Shown one piece after another: positions 18,221-27,775 of a stretch of 64,000 nt of DNA. Source of the stretch: UBA964 sp031382085. Lineage in GTDB: Bacteria > Pseudomonadota > Gammaproteobacteria > Steroidobacterales > Steroidobacteraceae. The position numbers and the translations under genes are program-made. The stretch is taken from assembly GCA_031382085.1 (NCBI GenBank), contig JANMYM010000065.1, positions 1 to 64,000 of the forward strand. Direction: 5' to 3'. The notes below the pieces were generated by a model that did not search any database, was not told where the DNA came from, and saw only the letters and a list, made by a program, of their open reading frames with translations. The stretch's first letter is position 1. Each line of letters opens with the position of its first letter.

Positions 18221-19561
18221 TTATTCCATGCCTTCTGCGCGGATGACCGCCTGAGTGTAAGCCCTGCGGCCGAACCAGGAAACCAGCACGCCGATAAGTC
18301 CAATTCCGCCGCACACCAGCGCGAGGCTGTAGGCGACCCCGCCCGGTGCGGTAAACACCCGGTCGTTCAGCACTCCCACCGACAGCGACCCGAGAGAAAC
18401 GCCGAAAAAAGCGAACACCAGCGAGTACACGGCCATCACCTGCCCCCGCAGCCGGTTGGGCGTAATGCGATTCAGCGCCGTGAACGCCGCCGTCACGCAC
18501 CAGGTTGCGAACAACGAGCTGCAGGCATGCCAGGCTAACGTTGCCTGCGGCGTGGCCGCGAGACACTGCAGGGGCCCGAAAATGCTCCACACGAGACATT
18601 GCAGCATCATGATCAGCATCGGTCCATCGCGCCGGCCCTTTTTCTCGAGCCAGGAAAGCGCCCAGCCGGCGGTCAACGCGCTGAACAGACCTAACGGTAC
18701 GCCAACGCCCGCCAGCCAGTAGGCGACCTGTTTCGGCTCCCAGTGGTGCACGCGCATGAACAGACTGGGAAACCATGACAATTTCGCGTTGACGATCATG
18801 ACGTTCATGACCGTGGCGATCATGACCGCCGCCAGCGCCCAGGAGTTCGCACGCAATTCGGCCAGCAGCGGCCTGAGCGAAATGGCGGGCAGCTGCTGCG
18901 CGGCCCCAAAACGCCCCGGTTCACGAAACGTGGCGATCATCAACGCGGTCAACAGCAGACCCGGCAGACCGACGATGAAAAACACCACCTGCCAGTTGCG
19001 CATCTGACCTAACACGCTGGGCCAGAGTGCCTGCAGCCAGCCGGTCATGCCGAGGGCGACGGCGCTCAAAAGGTAGCCGATGCCGATGCCGACGGAGCCA
19101 CCGGCCTGAAAAACCCCAAAGGCCTTGGGGCGCTGCAACGGCGCAAAAGTGTCGGCGATCGTCGATGCGGACGCAGGCGTGGTGCTCGCCTCGCCGGCGC
19201 CGACCAGCAGGCGCGCCACAAACAAGCCGCCAAAAGACCCGGCGAAGCCGCAGGAAATGGTGGCCAGGCTCCAGATCAGGAGTCCGCCCCAGATGACCGG
19301 AACCCGCCGCCAGCGATCGACGAGGAAACCCAGCGGCAGCGACGCGACCGCGAAAAATATTGCGAATGCGGGTCCCATGATCATCGCCGCTTCGGTATCG
19401 GTGAGATCGAGATCCGCCTTCAGATACGGCACTAACAAACCGATCACGTTGCGATCGACGACACCCAGCGCGTAGGACAGCAGCAGCATCGCGACCACGT
19501 ACCAGGCATAGCGTGGCGACGGCCAGGCTGGTCCGGCCAGTACTGGTGCGGCCGCGGCCAC
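18221..19561 (-). CDS. Spinster-type MFS transporter
   Basis: A 446-residue membrane protein with about twelve helices. The N-terminal phrase GVVDRNVIGLLVPYLKADL and the loop GFLVDRWRRVPVI are characteristic of bacterial Spinster-like MFS proteins, often found beside SDR genes in sphingomonads and related catabolic bacteria. The start is GTG, one base after the SDR stop. It probably imports or exports a hydrophobic or aromatic compound handled by the SDR. The substrate cannot be told from sequence. Confidence 0.9.
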   Translation of the reverse strand: MAAAAPVLAGPAWPSPRYAWYVVAMLLLSYALGVVDRNVIGLLVPYLKADLDLTDTEAAMIMGPAFAIFFAVASLPLGFLVDRWRRVPVIWGGLLIWSLATISCGFAGSFGGLFVARLLVGAGEASTTPASASTIADTFAPLQRPKAFGVFQAGGSVGIGIGYLLSAVALGMTGWLQALWPSVLGQMRNWQVVFFIVGLPGLLLTALMIATFREPGRFGAAQQLPAISLRPLLAELRANSWALAAVMIATVMNVMIVNAKLSWFPSLFMRVHHWEPKQVAYWLAGVGVPLGLFSALTAGWALSWLEKKGRRDGPMLIMMLQCLVWSIFGPLQCLAATPQATLAWHACSSLFATWCVTAAFTALNRITPNRLRGQVMAVYSLVFAFFGVSLGSLSVGVLNDRVFTAPGGVAYSLALVCGGIGLIGVLVSWFGRRAYTQAVIRAEGME

Positions 19562-19562
19562 C

Positions 19563-20414
19563 TCAGTGATTCTCTTCGCCGCCGCTGACGTTCATCGCCT
19601 CGCCGGTGATGTACACGGCCTGCGAGGAACACAGGAAGGCGCAGGCCTTGGCGGTATCCTCGGTCAGGCCCACCCGACCTAACGGAATGCGGCCGCGCAT
19701 CGCGGCGAGATAATCCTCGACCGCCAGGCCGCGCTTGCCGGCCATGAAATCGTTCTGCCAGGACCCCAGGCCGGTGGTGACATGGTTGGGGCAGACCGCG
19801 TTGACCGTGATGCCCTGCGGCCCCAATTCCACCGCGCCCGCCCGCGTCAATCCGATGAGCCCGTGCTTGGAGGTCACATAGGCGCCGGTGTACAGCGACG
19901 CCGACTTGGCGGCCTTGCTGGCCACCGACACGATGCGCCCGCGGCCCCAACCCTCGTGCGGTTCCTGGAGCGTCATCTGCCGCGCGGCGTGCTTTAGCGC
20001 AAAGAACGCGCCGGTCAGGTTGACACCTAACACCGTCTGCCAGCGCTCCTCCGTGGTATCTAGCAGCGGCCCGAACAGATAGCCGACGCCGGCATTGTTG
20101 ATCAGGATGTCGATGCGACCGAAGGTGGCGGTCGCGTGCGCCATCAGGGCCTCGACCTCGCGTTCGACGCGCAGGTCGGCGGCAAACACGCTGACTCCGG
20201 CGCCCAGGTCGCGGATTTCCGCAGCGACCGCCTGCATCTCATCGATCTGGCCGACACCGTGCGCAGGCGCGGCGTCGCCCTGCGTGCGCCCCAGATCGTG
20301 TAACACGATGCGCGCGCCCTCACTCGCGAGGCGCCGCGCGATGGCCGCGCCGAGACCGCCCCGCCGTCCGGAGCCTGTAATGACGGCGACCTTGCCCTTC
20401 AATTCCGGGTACAC
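19563..20414 (-). CDS. Short-chain dehydrogenase/reductase (classical SDR)
   Basis: A 283-residue classical SDR: cofactor site TGSGRRGGLGAAIA near the N-terminus, NNAGVG in the middle, catalytic Ser in VSVASKAAKSASLY and the Tyr-x3-Lys of GAYVTSKHG. The acidic residue after beta-2 (VLHDLGRTQ) suggests NAD(H). It probably oxidises an alcohol or reduces a ketone of the compound moved by the adjacent MFS. The start is GTG at 20414, 18 bases after the preceding stop. Confidence 0.9.
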   Translation of the reverse strand: MYPELKGKVAVITGSGRRGGLGAAIARRLASEGARIVLHDLGRTQGDAAPAHGVGQIDEMQAVAAEIRDLGAGVSVFAADLRVEREVEALMAHATATFGRIDILINNAGVGYLFGPLLDTTEERWQTVLGVNLTGAFFALKHAARQMTLQEPHEGWGRGRIVSVASKAAKSASLYTGAYVTSKHGLIGLTRAGAVELGPQGITVNAVCPNHVTTGLGSWQNDFMAGKRGLAVEDYLAAMRGRIPLGRVGLTEDTAKACAFLCSSQAVYITGEAMNVSGGEENH

Positions 20415-20431
20415 AGCGGCTGTTAGGTCTG

Positions 20432-20755
20432 TCAGGTGCCGGCGTCGCGGCGACTACCGGCCGGATGCATGCGCATCACGCGCTTCAGGTAGGCATCGCG
20501 CCAGGCAACGCGTTCGGCTTCCGCATTCGGGTCCGCCTTGAACGCCTCTATGGAAGCCCGGGTGACTTTGCCGTCGCGTTCCAGCAGCCTCTCAACCGTA
20601 TCGAGACGCTCGCGCAGAACCGCCACTTCGGTCGTAAGCTCGATGAAAAACGTCATCATTTGATCGAGTGACGGATCGTCGAAGAAATGCGGCCGCTTGC
20701 CTAGTGTTTGCCGCGGCAGTTGTACCTGGTCCGCGGGTGTGTTGTTCGATGTCAT
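20432..20755 (-). CDS. Small coiled-coil protein of a catabolic operon
   Basis: A 107-residue hydrophilic protein without signal or membrane segments. Residues about 28-65 (PSLDQMMTFFIELTTEVAVL then RERLDTVERLLERDG) are heptad-like and predict a coiled coil; the phrase PHFFDDPSLDQMM may be a recognition feature. It starts the operon leading to the SDR and Spinster MFS genes, with AGGA five bases before the ATG. I do not recognise a named family. Its position before the SDR suggests an accessory or subunit role. Confidence 0.7.
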   Translation of the reverse strand: MTSNNTPADQVQLPRQTLGKRPHFFDDPSLDQMMTFFIELTTEVAVLRERLDTVERLLERDGKVTRASIEAFKADPNAEAERVAWRDAYLKRVMRMHPAGSRRDAGT

Positions 20756-20783
20756 CTTTATCCTGTCTTGCTAGTATGAACCC

Positions 20784-21764
20784 ATGAACGCAAATCCTCG
20801 CATATCTGTCTTTGCCCTGGCCATCCTGTGCGCAGCGGTCGCGACCGGTCCGGCCGGCGCCCAATCCCCGGAACCGCAGATGCTGCGATTTCGCGCCGCG
20901 ACGGTCACGACGCAGGACCTGGCAGCCTTTGAACGCGACTATGCGGCACTGCTTGGCTATCGGGTCCGCGAGCGCGGCACGATCAGCCGTGAGCTTGCGG
21001 CCAGCTGGGGCGCGAAGCGCATGAGCAGCCGCAAATTCCTGCTCTTGTCCAGTGATGCCTCGCCCGATGTGCTGATCCGCGCGGTCGACACGCCTGCCGA
21101 GCGGGACTACCGCCCACTAACAACGCATGGTTGGAATGCCATCGAAATTATCGTGCAGGACCCGGACCAGCTGCGACAACGATTTACCGGCAGCCCGTTC
21201 ACCGTGATCGGTGAACCGGAATTCCTCGGCGGCTATCCCACCATTCGCGCTTTCCAGGTGCGCGGCCCATCCCAGGAAGTGCTGTATCTGACCGCAGAAA
21301 CCGGCGACCGCAGCCGCTCGCCGCTGCCCGCGCCCGGTGGCGAGGTCGGGCGCATTTTCATCATGGTGGTCGCGGGCCCCGACATCGAGGCGCTCAATCA
21401 CTGGTATTCGGAGCGTTTCAACCTAACAGCAGGCGTGGTGCGTGATCGCAGCGTCGGGGTGCTGACCCGCGCGCAGAATTTGCGTGCAGGTCAGACCGTG
21501 CCGTTGACGACGGTCCGCCTCGGCCAGCAGGGCAACCTGCTGGAGTTGGACGGCTACCCGGCAACGGCCGGAGCGCGCCCGCAGGCGCGCGGCCAGCTGC
21601 CTGCGGGCATCGCACTGGTCAGCGTCGCGGTGCGCAAGCTGGACGCCCTGAAGCTCGATTTCATCACCGCACCACGCGCGCGCGGCGGCACGCTGTACCG
21701 CGGCGCGCGCTCTGCCACCGTGCGCGGCCCGGCCGGCGAGCTGCTGGAATTGATCGAGGAATGA
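20784..21764 (+). CDS. Secreted glyoxalase/VOC-fold protein
   Basis: A 326-residue protein with a signal peptide ending ATGPAGA-QS and two VOC-like halves: residues about 38-165 (DLAAFERDYAALLGYRV is a typical opening) and 185-325 (DIEALNHWYSERFNL). The last strand ends with GPAGELLELIEE, usual for VOC domains. It may be a dioxygenase- or glyoxalase-like enzyme, but metal ligands cannot be assigned safely. A periplasmic location is unusual for the fold. It is divergent from the SDR operon with only 28 bases between starts, so the two may share regulation. Confidence 0.72.
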   Translation: MNANPRISVFALAILCAAVATGPAGAQSPEPQMLRFRAATVTTQDLAAFERDYAALLGYRVRERGTISRELAASWGAKRMSSRKFLLLSSDASPDVLIRAVDTPAERDYRPLTTHGWNAIEIIVQDPDQLRQRFTGSPFTVIGEPEFLGGYPTIRAFQVRGPSQEVLYLTAETGDRSRSPLPAPGGEVGRIFIMVVAGPDIEALNHWYSERFNLTAGVVRDRSVGVLTRAQNLRAGQTVPLTTVRLGQQGNLLELDGYPATAGARPQARGQLPAGIALVSVAVRKLDALKLDFITAPRARGGTLYRGARSATVRGPAGELLELIEE

Positions 21765-21885
21765 GCTAACGCGGGTAGAAAAATTCTGGACCGGCGCAGG
21801 GTGCAATCAGGTCGAGGCTGACCGCAACCGCGTCAGCCGGAAACCCCGCCACCTCGACCAGCCCGGCCGCGGTAGACGCACGAGA

Positions 21886-22656
21886 TTACGGCGCGCCGGC
21901 CGCGATGCTGTCGAGCGCCCGCAACGTAGCCGCGATGACGAGTTGCTGTTCGGCATCGCGGGTAATGGACGGCGCCCAGTCTTCCTGGTAGCCGCCGCCC
22001 GCAAAGGACCCGAAGTACATGTGAATGCCGCCCGGAATCGGCAGCCACTGGCTGTTAGCAGGAAAAAGACTGCGGCGCGCGGCAAACGCGGCCGGCGGCT
22101 TGCCATCGGGTGTCGCGCGATGCACATGCCACACCGGCCTGGGATAGTTCGCGAGACTCGCCGCCGAGGTCGGGTAAGAATCCCAGACCACCAGTCCAGC
22201 AAGTGCGTCCGGGTGATTGCTCGCGAATGTCGCCGCCATTGCGCCGCCGAGCGAATGGCCAATGAGCACCCAGCGGTGAATATCGGGAAACGCCGCCTGC
22301 ACAGCCAATGCCCGATTGAGCCCGAAAATCGCGAACTCCATGGGCATTGGCACGATGACCACCCGGTAGCCCGCAGCCGCCACCGGCCGCAGGGTTGTCG
22401 CGTAGCCGCGCGCATCGACGTAGGCGCCCGGGTAGAAAATAACGCCCATTTTCTCGGCGTTGCGGCGCGGCCTGAGGACGATATAACGCCCCTCCTCCAC
22501 CGCAACATCGTCACCCGGCCGCAGCGCCGTCAGCGCCGTCAGCGCCTCCGGCGCCGCATCCGCGTGCCGCGTCAAACCTAACACCCAGACACCGCCAACC
22601 ATCAGCACCAGCAAACCGACGACCGTGTAGAGCGCTCCGCGCAGAAACTTCGTCAT
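21886..22656 (-). CDS. Membrane-anchored alpha/beta hydrolase
   Basis: A 256-residue protein with one N-terminal membrane segment (YTVVGLLVLMVGGVWVLGL) and a hydrolase domain. The nucleophile elbow GHSLGG is present near residue 135, a likely acidic residue follows in VVWDSYP, and a C-terminal histidine occurs in PIPGGIHMYFGSF. The pattern, including FYPGAYVDARGY, resembles membrane-anchored alpha/beta hydrolases of the DLH/YqiA-like group. The ATG at 22656 follows GGAAAG; an upstream GTG at 22668 is less likely. It is in an operon with the membrane protein gene 18 bases upstream. Confidence 0.84.
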   Translation of the reverse strand: MTKFLRGALYTVVGLLVLMVGGVWVLGLTRHADAAPEALTALTALRPGDDVAVEEGRYIVLRPRRNAEKMGVIFYPGAYVDARGYATTLRPVAAAGYRVVIVPMPMEFAIFGLNRALAVQAAFPDIHRWVLIGHSLGGAMAATFASNHPDALAGLVVWDSYPTSAASLANYPRPVWHVHRATPDGKPPAAFAARRSLFPANSQWLPIPGGIHMYFGSFAGGGYQEDWAPSITRDAEQQLVIAATLRALDSIAAGAP

Positions 22657-22674
22657 CGATCTTTCCACTAACGA

Positions 22675-23238
22675 TCAGACAGCGGGCCATTGCCAGCCGA
22701 AGGCACCACCTACCAGCATGCCAAAAATCAGTGCATCGACTGTTTCCCAACACGCGAGCCGCAGACCACGGCCATACCAGATGGAAATCGGCCAGACCGC
22801 GAACGCAAACGCTGCGAACGCGACCGATCCGGCGATCTGATGGACTTTGAGGTAATCCGCGCCTGGCGGCAGCGCGCGCGTCACGACATAGGCGACGAAC
22901 AAGCTAACAATCACGCAGTACACGAACCACTTGGCGAGGCTGCCGGTCATCACCGGCGGACCCGGCGGGCGCACGGTGATCGCCAGGATCGGGCCGCGCG
23001 ACATTTTTTCCAGAAACGCCGGATTTTTCATGTCAGCGCCACTGCTCGCGCGCGGCACGAAATAGTCGCCCACTGGCAGATTGAAAGGCCGCACCGCATC
23101 CATCAAACGGTCCTCGTCGGGCGTCTTCGGGTAATCGTTCTTGTGCCAGAACGGACCCATGTGCAGGATTGCACTGACGACGAACACCAGCGCCGCGGAT
23201 ACCAGGATCGCCAGCCAAAGACTTGTTACCGTCACCAT
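22675..23238 (-). CDS. Four-helix membrane protein of unknown function
   Basis: A 187-residue protein with a first helix at residues 6-27 (LWLAILVSAALVFVVSAIL), a soluble segment containing HMGPFWHKNDYPKTPDEDRL, and three further helices in the C-terminal half (KWFVYCVIVSLFVAYVV and following). I recall similar uncharacterised proteins in several bacteria but no family name. It precedes the hydrolase gene by 18 bases, so the two are probably co-expressed. Function is unknown. Confidence 0.72.
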   Translation of the reverse strand: MVTVTSLWLAILVSAALVFVVSAILHMGPFWHKNDYPKTPDEDRLMDAVRPFNLPVGDYFVPRASSGADMKNPAFLEKMSRGPILAITVRPPGPPVMTGSLAKWFVYCVIVSLFVAYVVTRALPPGADYLKVHQIAGSVAFAAFAFAVWPISIWYGRGLRLACWETVDALIFGMLVGGAFGWQWPAV

Positions 23239-23364
23239 GATGAACTCCTCTTGTTTGTGAGGCTTATTGTTAGAACACCCATGATGCTCGCCGCATGAAC
23301 GCCCGTCCAGCGGCGCCCGGATAAAATGCGTTGCCGTATGGGCTCTGCCAGTCTCGCAGCGCGG

Positions 23365-23922
23365 CTATTCCAGTCCGGGTTTCCAGGTAAACGATTCCGG
23401 ACCATTGCCAAAACCCTCCACGCGGATCTGCAGCGGCCGGATGCGCACGCCAATCAGCTCAGCAGCGACATTCGCACAATCGCGCTGCGGCGCCCTGGTC
23501 CAGCCGCGAGCGCGATGCAGCGTGGACTGTTTCTGGTACATGGCCCAGGTTGTGTCTGCGTCGACAAACTCGGCATCGCCACGAATGAATACCGCCCGCG
23601 GCGCTAACAAATTGAAATCGTAGACGTGCGGATGGTCGTTGCGTGAACCCGGCGCAGGCGTGCCGGCCCACACCACCTCGGTGCGCGGATTGCGACGCCA
23701 CTGCCCGATGCGCTTGTGAACGTTACGCTGGACCAGCAAGACATTAAAATCATCATCGGTGGGCGCGCCCATGGTTCGGCCCACGGGATAGCCAGCAAGA
23801 TTGATAGTAAAGACCTGTGCGAACCCGGCTTCGTCGCGCAGGAATTCGCGCACCCGGCGCTCGAGATCCGCCCGGCCGGGCGCGGGGGATTGCGCTGCGC
23901 GCTGATTGGCATTTATTTCCAT
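23365..23922 (-). CDS. Pyridoxamine 5'-phosphate oxidase-like flavin-binding protein
   Basis: A 185-residue protein with the split-barrel pattern of PNPOx-like proteins: LERRVREFLRDEAGFAQVF, then VGRTMGAPTDDDFNVLLVQR and KRIGQWRRNPRTEVVW. Such proteins bind FMN, F420 or heme and reduce or sense small molecules; which applies here is open. The ATG at 23922 is the first good methionine, but no clear ribosome binding site precedes it and a TTG at 23952 is possible. It faces away from the MFS gene at 24009, 86 bases apart. Confidence 0.78.
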   Translation of the reverse strand: MEINANQRAAQSPAPGRADLERRVREFLRDEAGFAQVFTINLAGYPVGRTMGAPTDDDFNVLLVQRNVHKRIGQWRRNPRTEVVWAGTPAPGSRNDHPHVYDFNLLAPRAVFIRGDAEFVDADTTWAMYQKQSTLHRARGWTRAPQRDCANVAAELIGVRIRPLQIRVEGFGNGPESFTWKPGLE

Positions 23923-24008
23923 GCTACGCAGTCTAGAGAGTTCGACGACCAAGATCAGCTGTCTTGGGGCCAGTCGCTATGCCATCATCGAATCATTCAG
24001 GGGGTGCT

Positions 24009-25244
24009 ATGTCGTTGAGCATGCGTGATGAATTTGCCCGCGGCTGGCGGACTCTGGCGGCATGCAGTCTCGGCAACGGGTCGGGCCTCAGCGGCGTGGC
24101 TTTTTATGCATTCGGCATTTTTGTCATTCCGCTGACCGAAGCCTTCGGCTGGAGTGTCGGCCAGGTGACGATCGGTTCCAGTTTCCTGATCCTGGGCACG
24201 GCGTTTACCGCACCGATCGTCGGCTCATTCATCGACCGTTTCGGCGCCTACCGCGTCAGCCTGATTTCGTTTGTCGCGCTGGTTGCAGGGTACGCACTGC
24301 TGACGCAGCTGGACGGCAACATCACGATGTTCTATGTGGCGTGGATCCTGATGTCGCTGGTCGGCGGCGGCACGACGCCGGTGGTGTGGACGCGCTCGGT
24401 CAATCTTTGGTTCGACCGGGGCCGCGGCCTCGCGCTTGGATTCGCCCTCGGCGGCTCGGGCCTGTCCGGCGTGTTAGCACCGCCACTGATCACCAAGGCG
24501 ATTCAGAACTGGGGCTGGCAGGGCGGCTATCTGGTGGTCAGCGTGTTTATTCTGGTCGTGGCCATTCCTGTCATCGCCATGCTATTCAAGGACCGGCCGG
24601 ATGAACCGGCCGGCAGTAGCGGAGAGGTCCGCGCCGCAATTCCCGGATTCACGGCCTACGAAGCGCTACGCCACCTGTCATTCTGGAAGATTGCGTTAGG
24701 TTTCTTTCTGGTATCCGGCTGCATCGCCGGCCTGATCATCAACCTCGTCAAGCTGCTGGTGGAAACCGGCATGGACCGCGTCGCGGCGGCCGGCATCGCC
24801 AGCATCATGGGCGTGGCGATTGTCGTCGGGCGCATCGGCATCGGATTTTTGTTAGACCGGCTGTCGGCGCCGTTGGTCGCCTGTTCCCTGCTGCTGCTGT
24901 GTGCGCTCGGCTGCTACACACTGAGTGTGCCGGGCGTTCCGGTCTGGGCCTTGTCGCTATGTGTGGTCGCGCTGGGACTGGGCGCGGCCGCCGAAGTCGA
25001 CCTGGTCGCCTACCTGACCAGCCGCTATCTGGGCATGAAAGCCTATGGCCGGATCTATGGTTTTCAGCTCACGTCGTTCTATCTCGGCGCGGCCATCGGG
25101 CCGGCGGCGATCGGCATGTCATTCGATCACTTCAAGACCTACGGGCCGGCGCTGTATTTCGCCGTGGGTGGTTTGACGTTTGGCGCGCTGGTGTTAGCCA
25201 CGCTGGGCAAGCCGCCGGATTTTGGCCGTCGCCCGGCACAGTGA
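24009..25244 (+). CDS. MFS transporter (oxalate/formate-monocarboxylate type)
   Basis: A 411-residue MFS protein of twelve predicted helices, related to the MFS at 5.5-6.8 kb. Shared features include the helix-2 loop (GSFIDRFGAYRV), the gate region SVNLWFDRGRGLALG and the late phrase GAAAEVDLVAYLTSRYLGM. The ATG at 24009 follows a GGGGG sequence; the frame is open 15 codons further upstream with no support. The substrate is unknown but probably an organic acid. It ends 15 bases before the convergent Lipoprotein_15 gene. Confidence 0.88.
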   Translation: MSLSMRDEFARGWRTLAACSLGNGSGLSGVAFYAFGIFVIPLTEAFGWSVGQVTIGSSFLILGTAFTAPIVGSFIDRFGAYRVSLISFVALVAGYALLTQLDGNITMFYVAWILMSLVGGGTTPVVWTRSVNLWFDRGRGLALGFALGGSGLSGVLAPPLITKAIQNWGWQGGYLVVSVFILVVAIPVIAMLFKDRPDEPAGSSGEVRAAIPGFTAYEALRHLSFWKIALGFFLVSGCIAGLIINLVKLLVETGMDRVAAAGIASIMGVAIVVGRIGIGFLLDRLSAPLVACSLLLLCALGCYTLSVPGVPVWALSLCVVALGLGAAAEVDLVAYLTSRYLGMKAYGRIYGFQLTSFYLGAAIGPAAIGMSFDHFKTYGPALYFAVGGLTFGALVLATLGKPPDFGRRPAQ

Positions 25245-25259
25245 CGCCGGCGGCGAGAC

Positions 25260-26399
25260 CTAACCGCCGACCGAGACACCCTGCATCGGATCACCGGACC
25301 GCATGATCGCGGACCAGGAGCGATCGCCGCCGAAACGGATGCCCCGGAAATCGCCCGGCTTCTTGTCTAACACGTTGGTGTAGACCTTCTGGCCTTTGTA
25401 GGACCACTGTTGCCTGCCATCGGGCAATTTCAGCAGTACCCAGCTGCCGATGGATTTCGCGTCCGGCGCAGCCATGAACGGAAGCCACTGCGCATCAACG
25501 CAATCATCGACGTCGCAGCCCGGCGGCTCATAATTCAAACGCCGCCGTCCACGTGCATTAACGCCGTGTGAATAAATTGTCAGGCCCTCGGCGTTTGCAA
25601 TCAACTCGCCGGCGTCCGACGCCTGTATCGTCGCCCACGGCGGCAGCGGCGGCGTGGGCTCCAACAACATGACCGTCCAGCCGCGTACGCCATTACCGGT
25701 AATCTCACCGGGCTTGATATCCAAGCCCGGACGGCGGTACAGCGACTGGCCCTTGTAGGCCCACTGCCGTAGCCCTGTGTCCCGGGCCACGATGCTCCAG
25801 TCGGCAAAACCATTGGCCAGCGCTGGCGCAACCACGGGCTCCCAGGTCTTGAGGCAGTCGCCTTCGCAATCGGCCTTGCTGCTGTAGAGCGTGCGTTCGC
25901 GACTATCCGTGAGCACCCGGCCTAATACGGTGCGACCGATGCCAATCTCGCGTGGCGTTTTTATTGGCTGGAACGCGACATGCCAGAGCGTTTCAACACC
26001 ATCGCCGAAAATCGAACCGGGAAAAGCATCTGCTGCGTAATGATAAATCGGCCGGCCGCGAAAGGCCCATTGCAGCGACTGGTCGTCGCGCTGGATCACC
26101 GACCAGTCGCCCACTGGTTTCGCGTCGATGGGCGCAGCCAGCGGCGGCCAGGTCACCGCACAATCAGCGTCGCAGGATGATTTTCCCGGTGTGCCTTCGT
26201 CCCGATCGAACGTGTAAAGCGTCATGCCGCGGCCATCCGCGAATGACCAGCCATCTCCATGCAGCCGCGAAGTCACGTTGGCCGGCAAAACACCTGGGCC
26301 CGCAGCTGCCGCCGCGACGCTGGCAATTGCAGCCAACACCGGCACAACACTGATGGCTAACAAACAGGCGCTGCTGCGCCGCCTTCGCAGTCGCCGCAT
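25260..26399 (-). CDS. Secreted Lipoprotein_15-repeat protein, module A
   Basis: A 379-residue exported protein. Its N-terminus MRRLRRRRSSACLLAISVVP is a strongly basic signal sequence. The mature part carries three copies of a ~100-residue repeat, each with a TLY-type turn (GMTLYTF, RTLYSSK, LTIYSHG), a Cys-x3-Cys-x2-W/T phrase and a Trp-containing WAFRGRPIYHY / WAYKGQSLYR / WSYKGQKVYT end. This is the Lipoprotein_15 secreted repeat (PF03640, as I recall), function unknown. The ATG at 26399 overlaps the DUF1552 stop as TGATG, fixing the start. It closes a four-gene operon. Confidence 0.82.
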   Translation of the reverse strand: MRRLRRRRSSACLLAISVVPVLAAIASVAAAAAGPGVLPANVTSRLHGDGWSFADGRGMTLYTFDRDEGTPGKSSCDADCAVTWPPLAAPIDAKPVGDWSVIQRDDQSLQWAFRGRPIYHYAADAFPGSIFGDGVETLWHVAFQPIKTPREIGIGRTVLGRVLTDSRERTLYSSKADCEGDCLKTWEPVVAPALANGFADWSIVARDTGLRQWAYKGQSLYRRPGLDIKPGEITGNGVRGWTVMLLEPTPPLPPWATIQASDAGELIANAEGLTIYSHGVNARGRRRLNYEPPGCDVDDCVDAQWLPFMAAPDAKSIGSWVLLKLPDGRQQWSYKGQKVYTNVLDKKPGDFRGIRFGGDRSWSAIMRSGDPMQGVSVGG

Positions 26400-27775
26400 C
26401 AGGCCAATACTTCGCTGATGGGCTTGGAGGTCTGCAGGGACTGCGTGCCCCATTTCTCGGGCGACAGGCCCATCGCCCGCATCGCGGTCAGCCCGACCCG
26501 GGTAATCGGGTCGCCATTGCCGACCACATGCATGCCGGTCTTGATGCGCCCGCCGGCGCGGCCGACGGTATAAGCCGGCACGCCGTCGATGGAGTGCACG
26601 CGCGCGTAATTGGTTTCGGTCGCGGCGAAAATCAGCACGTTATCGAGCAGGCTGCCGTCACCCTCGCGTATTGCCGCAAAAGTCTTGATGTACTCCGCGA
26701 AGGCCTGCATCGTGCGGCAGTTGAACCAGAAAGCCACCGGCTGATAACCCGTGACCTTGTCCGGCGTTTCCTCATGCGTCAGCAGGTGGTGCGTGTAGGT
26801 CTGGCCCGGCCGGCGCATGTGGGAAAAATTGTCGCTGAACACCATATTGAAAATGCGCGTCTGGTTGCAGGCCACCGCCATCGCCAGGATCTGCGACATC
26901 ATGCGATGGTTATTGACGACCGTTTCGACCTCCAGACCCATCGGCATGTCTTGCTCGGCGCCGTCGCGCACCGGCCTGGGCGGCATATGGCAGGCAAGAT
27001 TCGGCTGCGGCTTCTGCATCTGCAGATCCAGCTGGTTCTCCAGCTGCCGGATCGAGGTGAAATATTCATCCAGGCGCGCGCGATCGCTGGCGCCCAGTGT
27101 CTTGCCCAGGGCATGGCGCTGCTCGCCAACCGCTGACAACACACTGCGCCTTACCATCAGCCTGGGATCGACCTTGAAATCCGCCTTGTTAGGATCGGCG
27201 AACTCGGCGCCGAATACCCGTGCATAGAGCCGTTGCGGCGACGCCTCGGCAGCGGCGCGGTTATTGGTGCTGCGGGCACTGTAGTTTTCGCGCGGAATAC
27301 CAACCGAGGTGACATCCAGCGTGCGGAAACGCGTATTGCCGGCGATCGCATCGCCGATCAGAAGATCGAGCGTGGGCGCCGGGATGTCGGAATTGCTCGA
27401 CGGCGCGGAACCGGTGCGCGAGGCCACCCAGCCGGTGAAATGCGTGTAATTCGAGCGGCCGTCGAGCGGCATGTTGAAGCCGGAGTAATGATTGAGGTAC
27501 GGCACCAGCGGCTGCAACGGCGCACATTCCTCCAGAAAGTCGATGCCGGCGCTGGTCTGCGCCCTGGGTTTGATCGCATGGCCCGGCGTATGGCCCAGAC
27601 CCCAGTACCAGGTGCCGAATCGCACCGGAATCGGTGCGCCGGTGGCGGCCATTGCAGTACCGTTTTCGTTCAGGAAACAATCCAGGAACGGCAGCGCCAC
27701 GCCGACGGTGGAGCCACCTAACATACCGCGCAGTACCGAGCGCCGATTGACCGGGCGGGGAATCAGGAATGTCAT
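26399..27775 (-). CDS. DUF1552 protein, Tat-exported, module A
   Basis: A 458-residue protein with a Tat-type N-terminus (NRRSVLRGMLGGSTVGVALP) and the DUF1552 opening LDCFLNENGTAM followed by PVRFGTWYWGLGHTPG. The family takes a name from a His-rich motif (HxxSHH, as I recall); here the corresponding site reads YTHHLLTHEE, a variant. It is found with DUF1592 proteins in Planctomycetes and many Proteobacteria; activity is unknown. The start overlaps the DUF1592 stop (ATGA), and the end overlaps the Lipoprotein_15 gene, so the genes are translationally coupled. Confidence 0.9.
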   Translation of the reverse strand: MTFLIPRPVNRRSVLRGMLGGSTVGVALPFLDCFLNENGTAMAATGAPIPVRFGTWYWGLGHTPGHAIKPRAQTSAGIDFLEECAPLQPLVPYLNHYSGFNMPLDGRSNYTHFTGWVASRTGSAPSSNSDIPAPTLDLLIGDAIAGNTRFRTLDVTSVGIPRENYSARSTNNRAAAEASPQRLYARVFGAEFADPNKADFKVDPRLMVRRSVLSAVGEQRHALGKTLGASDRARLDEYFTSIRQLENQLDLQMQKPQPNLACHMPPRPVRDGAEQDMPMGLEVETVVNNHRMMSQILAMAVACNQTRIFNMVFSDNFSHMRRPGQTYTHHLLTHEETPDKVTGYQPVAFWFNCRTMQAFAEYIKTFAAIREGDGSLLDNVLIFAATETNYARVHSIDGVPAYTVGRAGGRIKTGMHVVGNGDPITRVGLTAMRAMGLSPEKWGTQSLQTSKPISEVLA

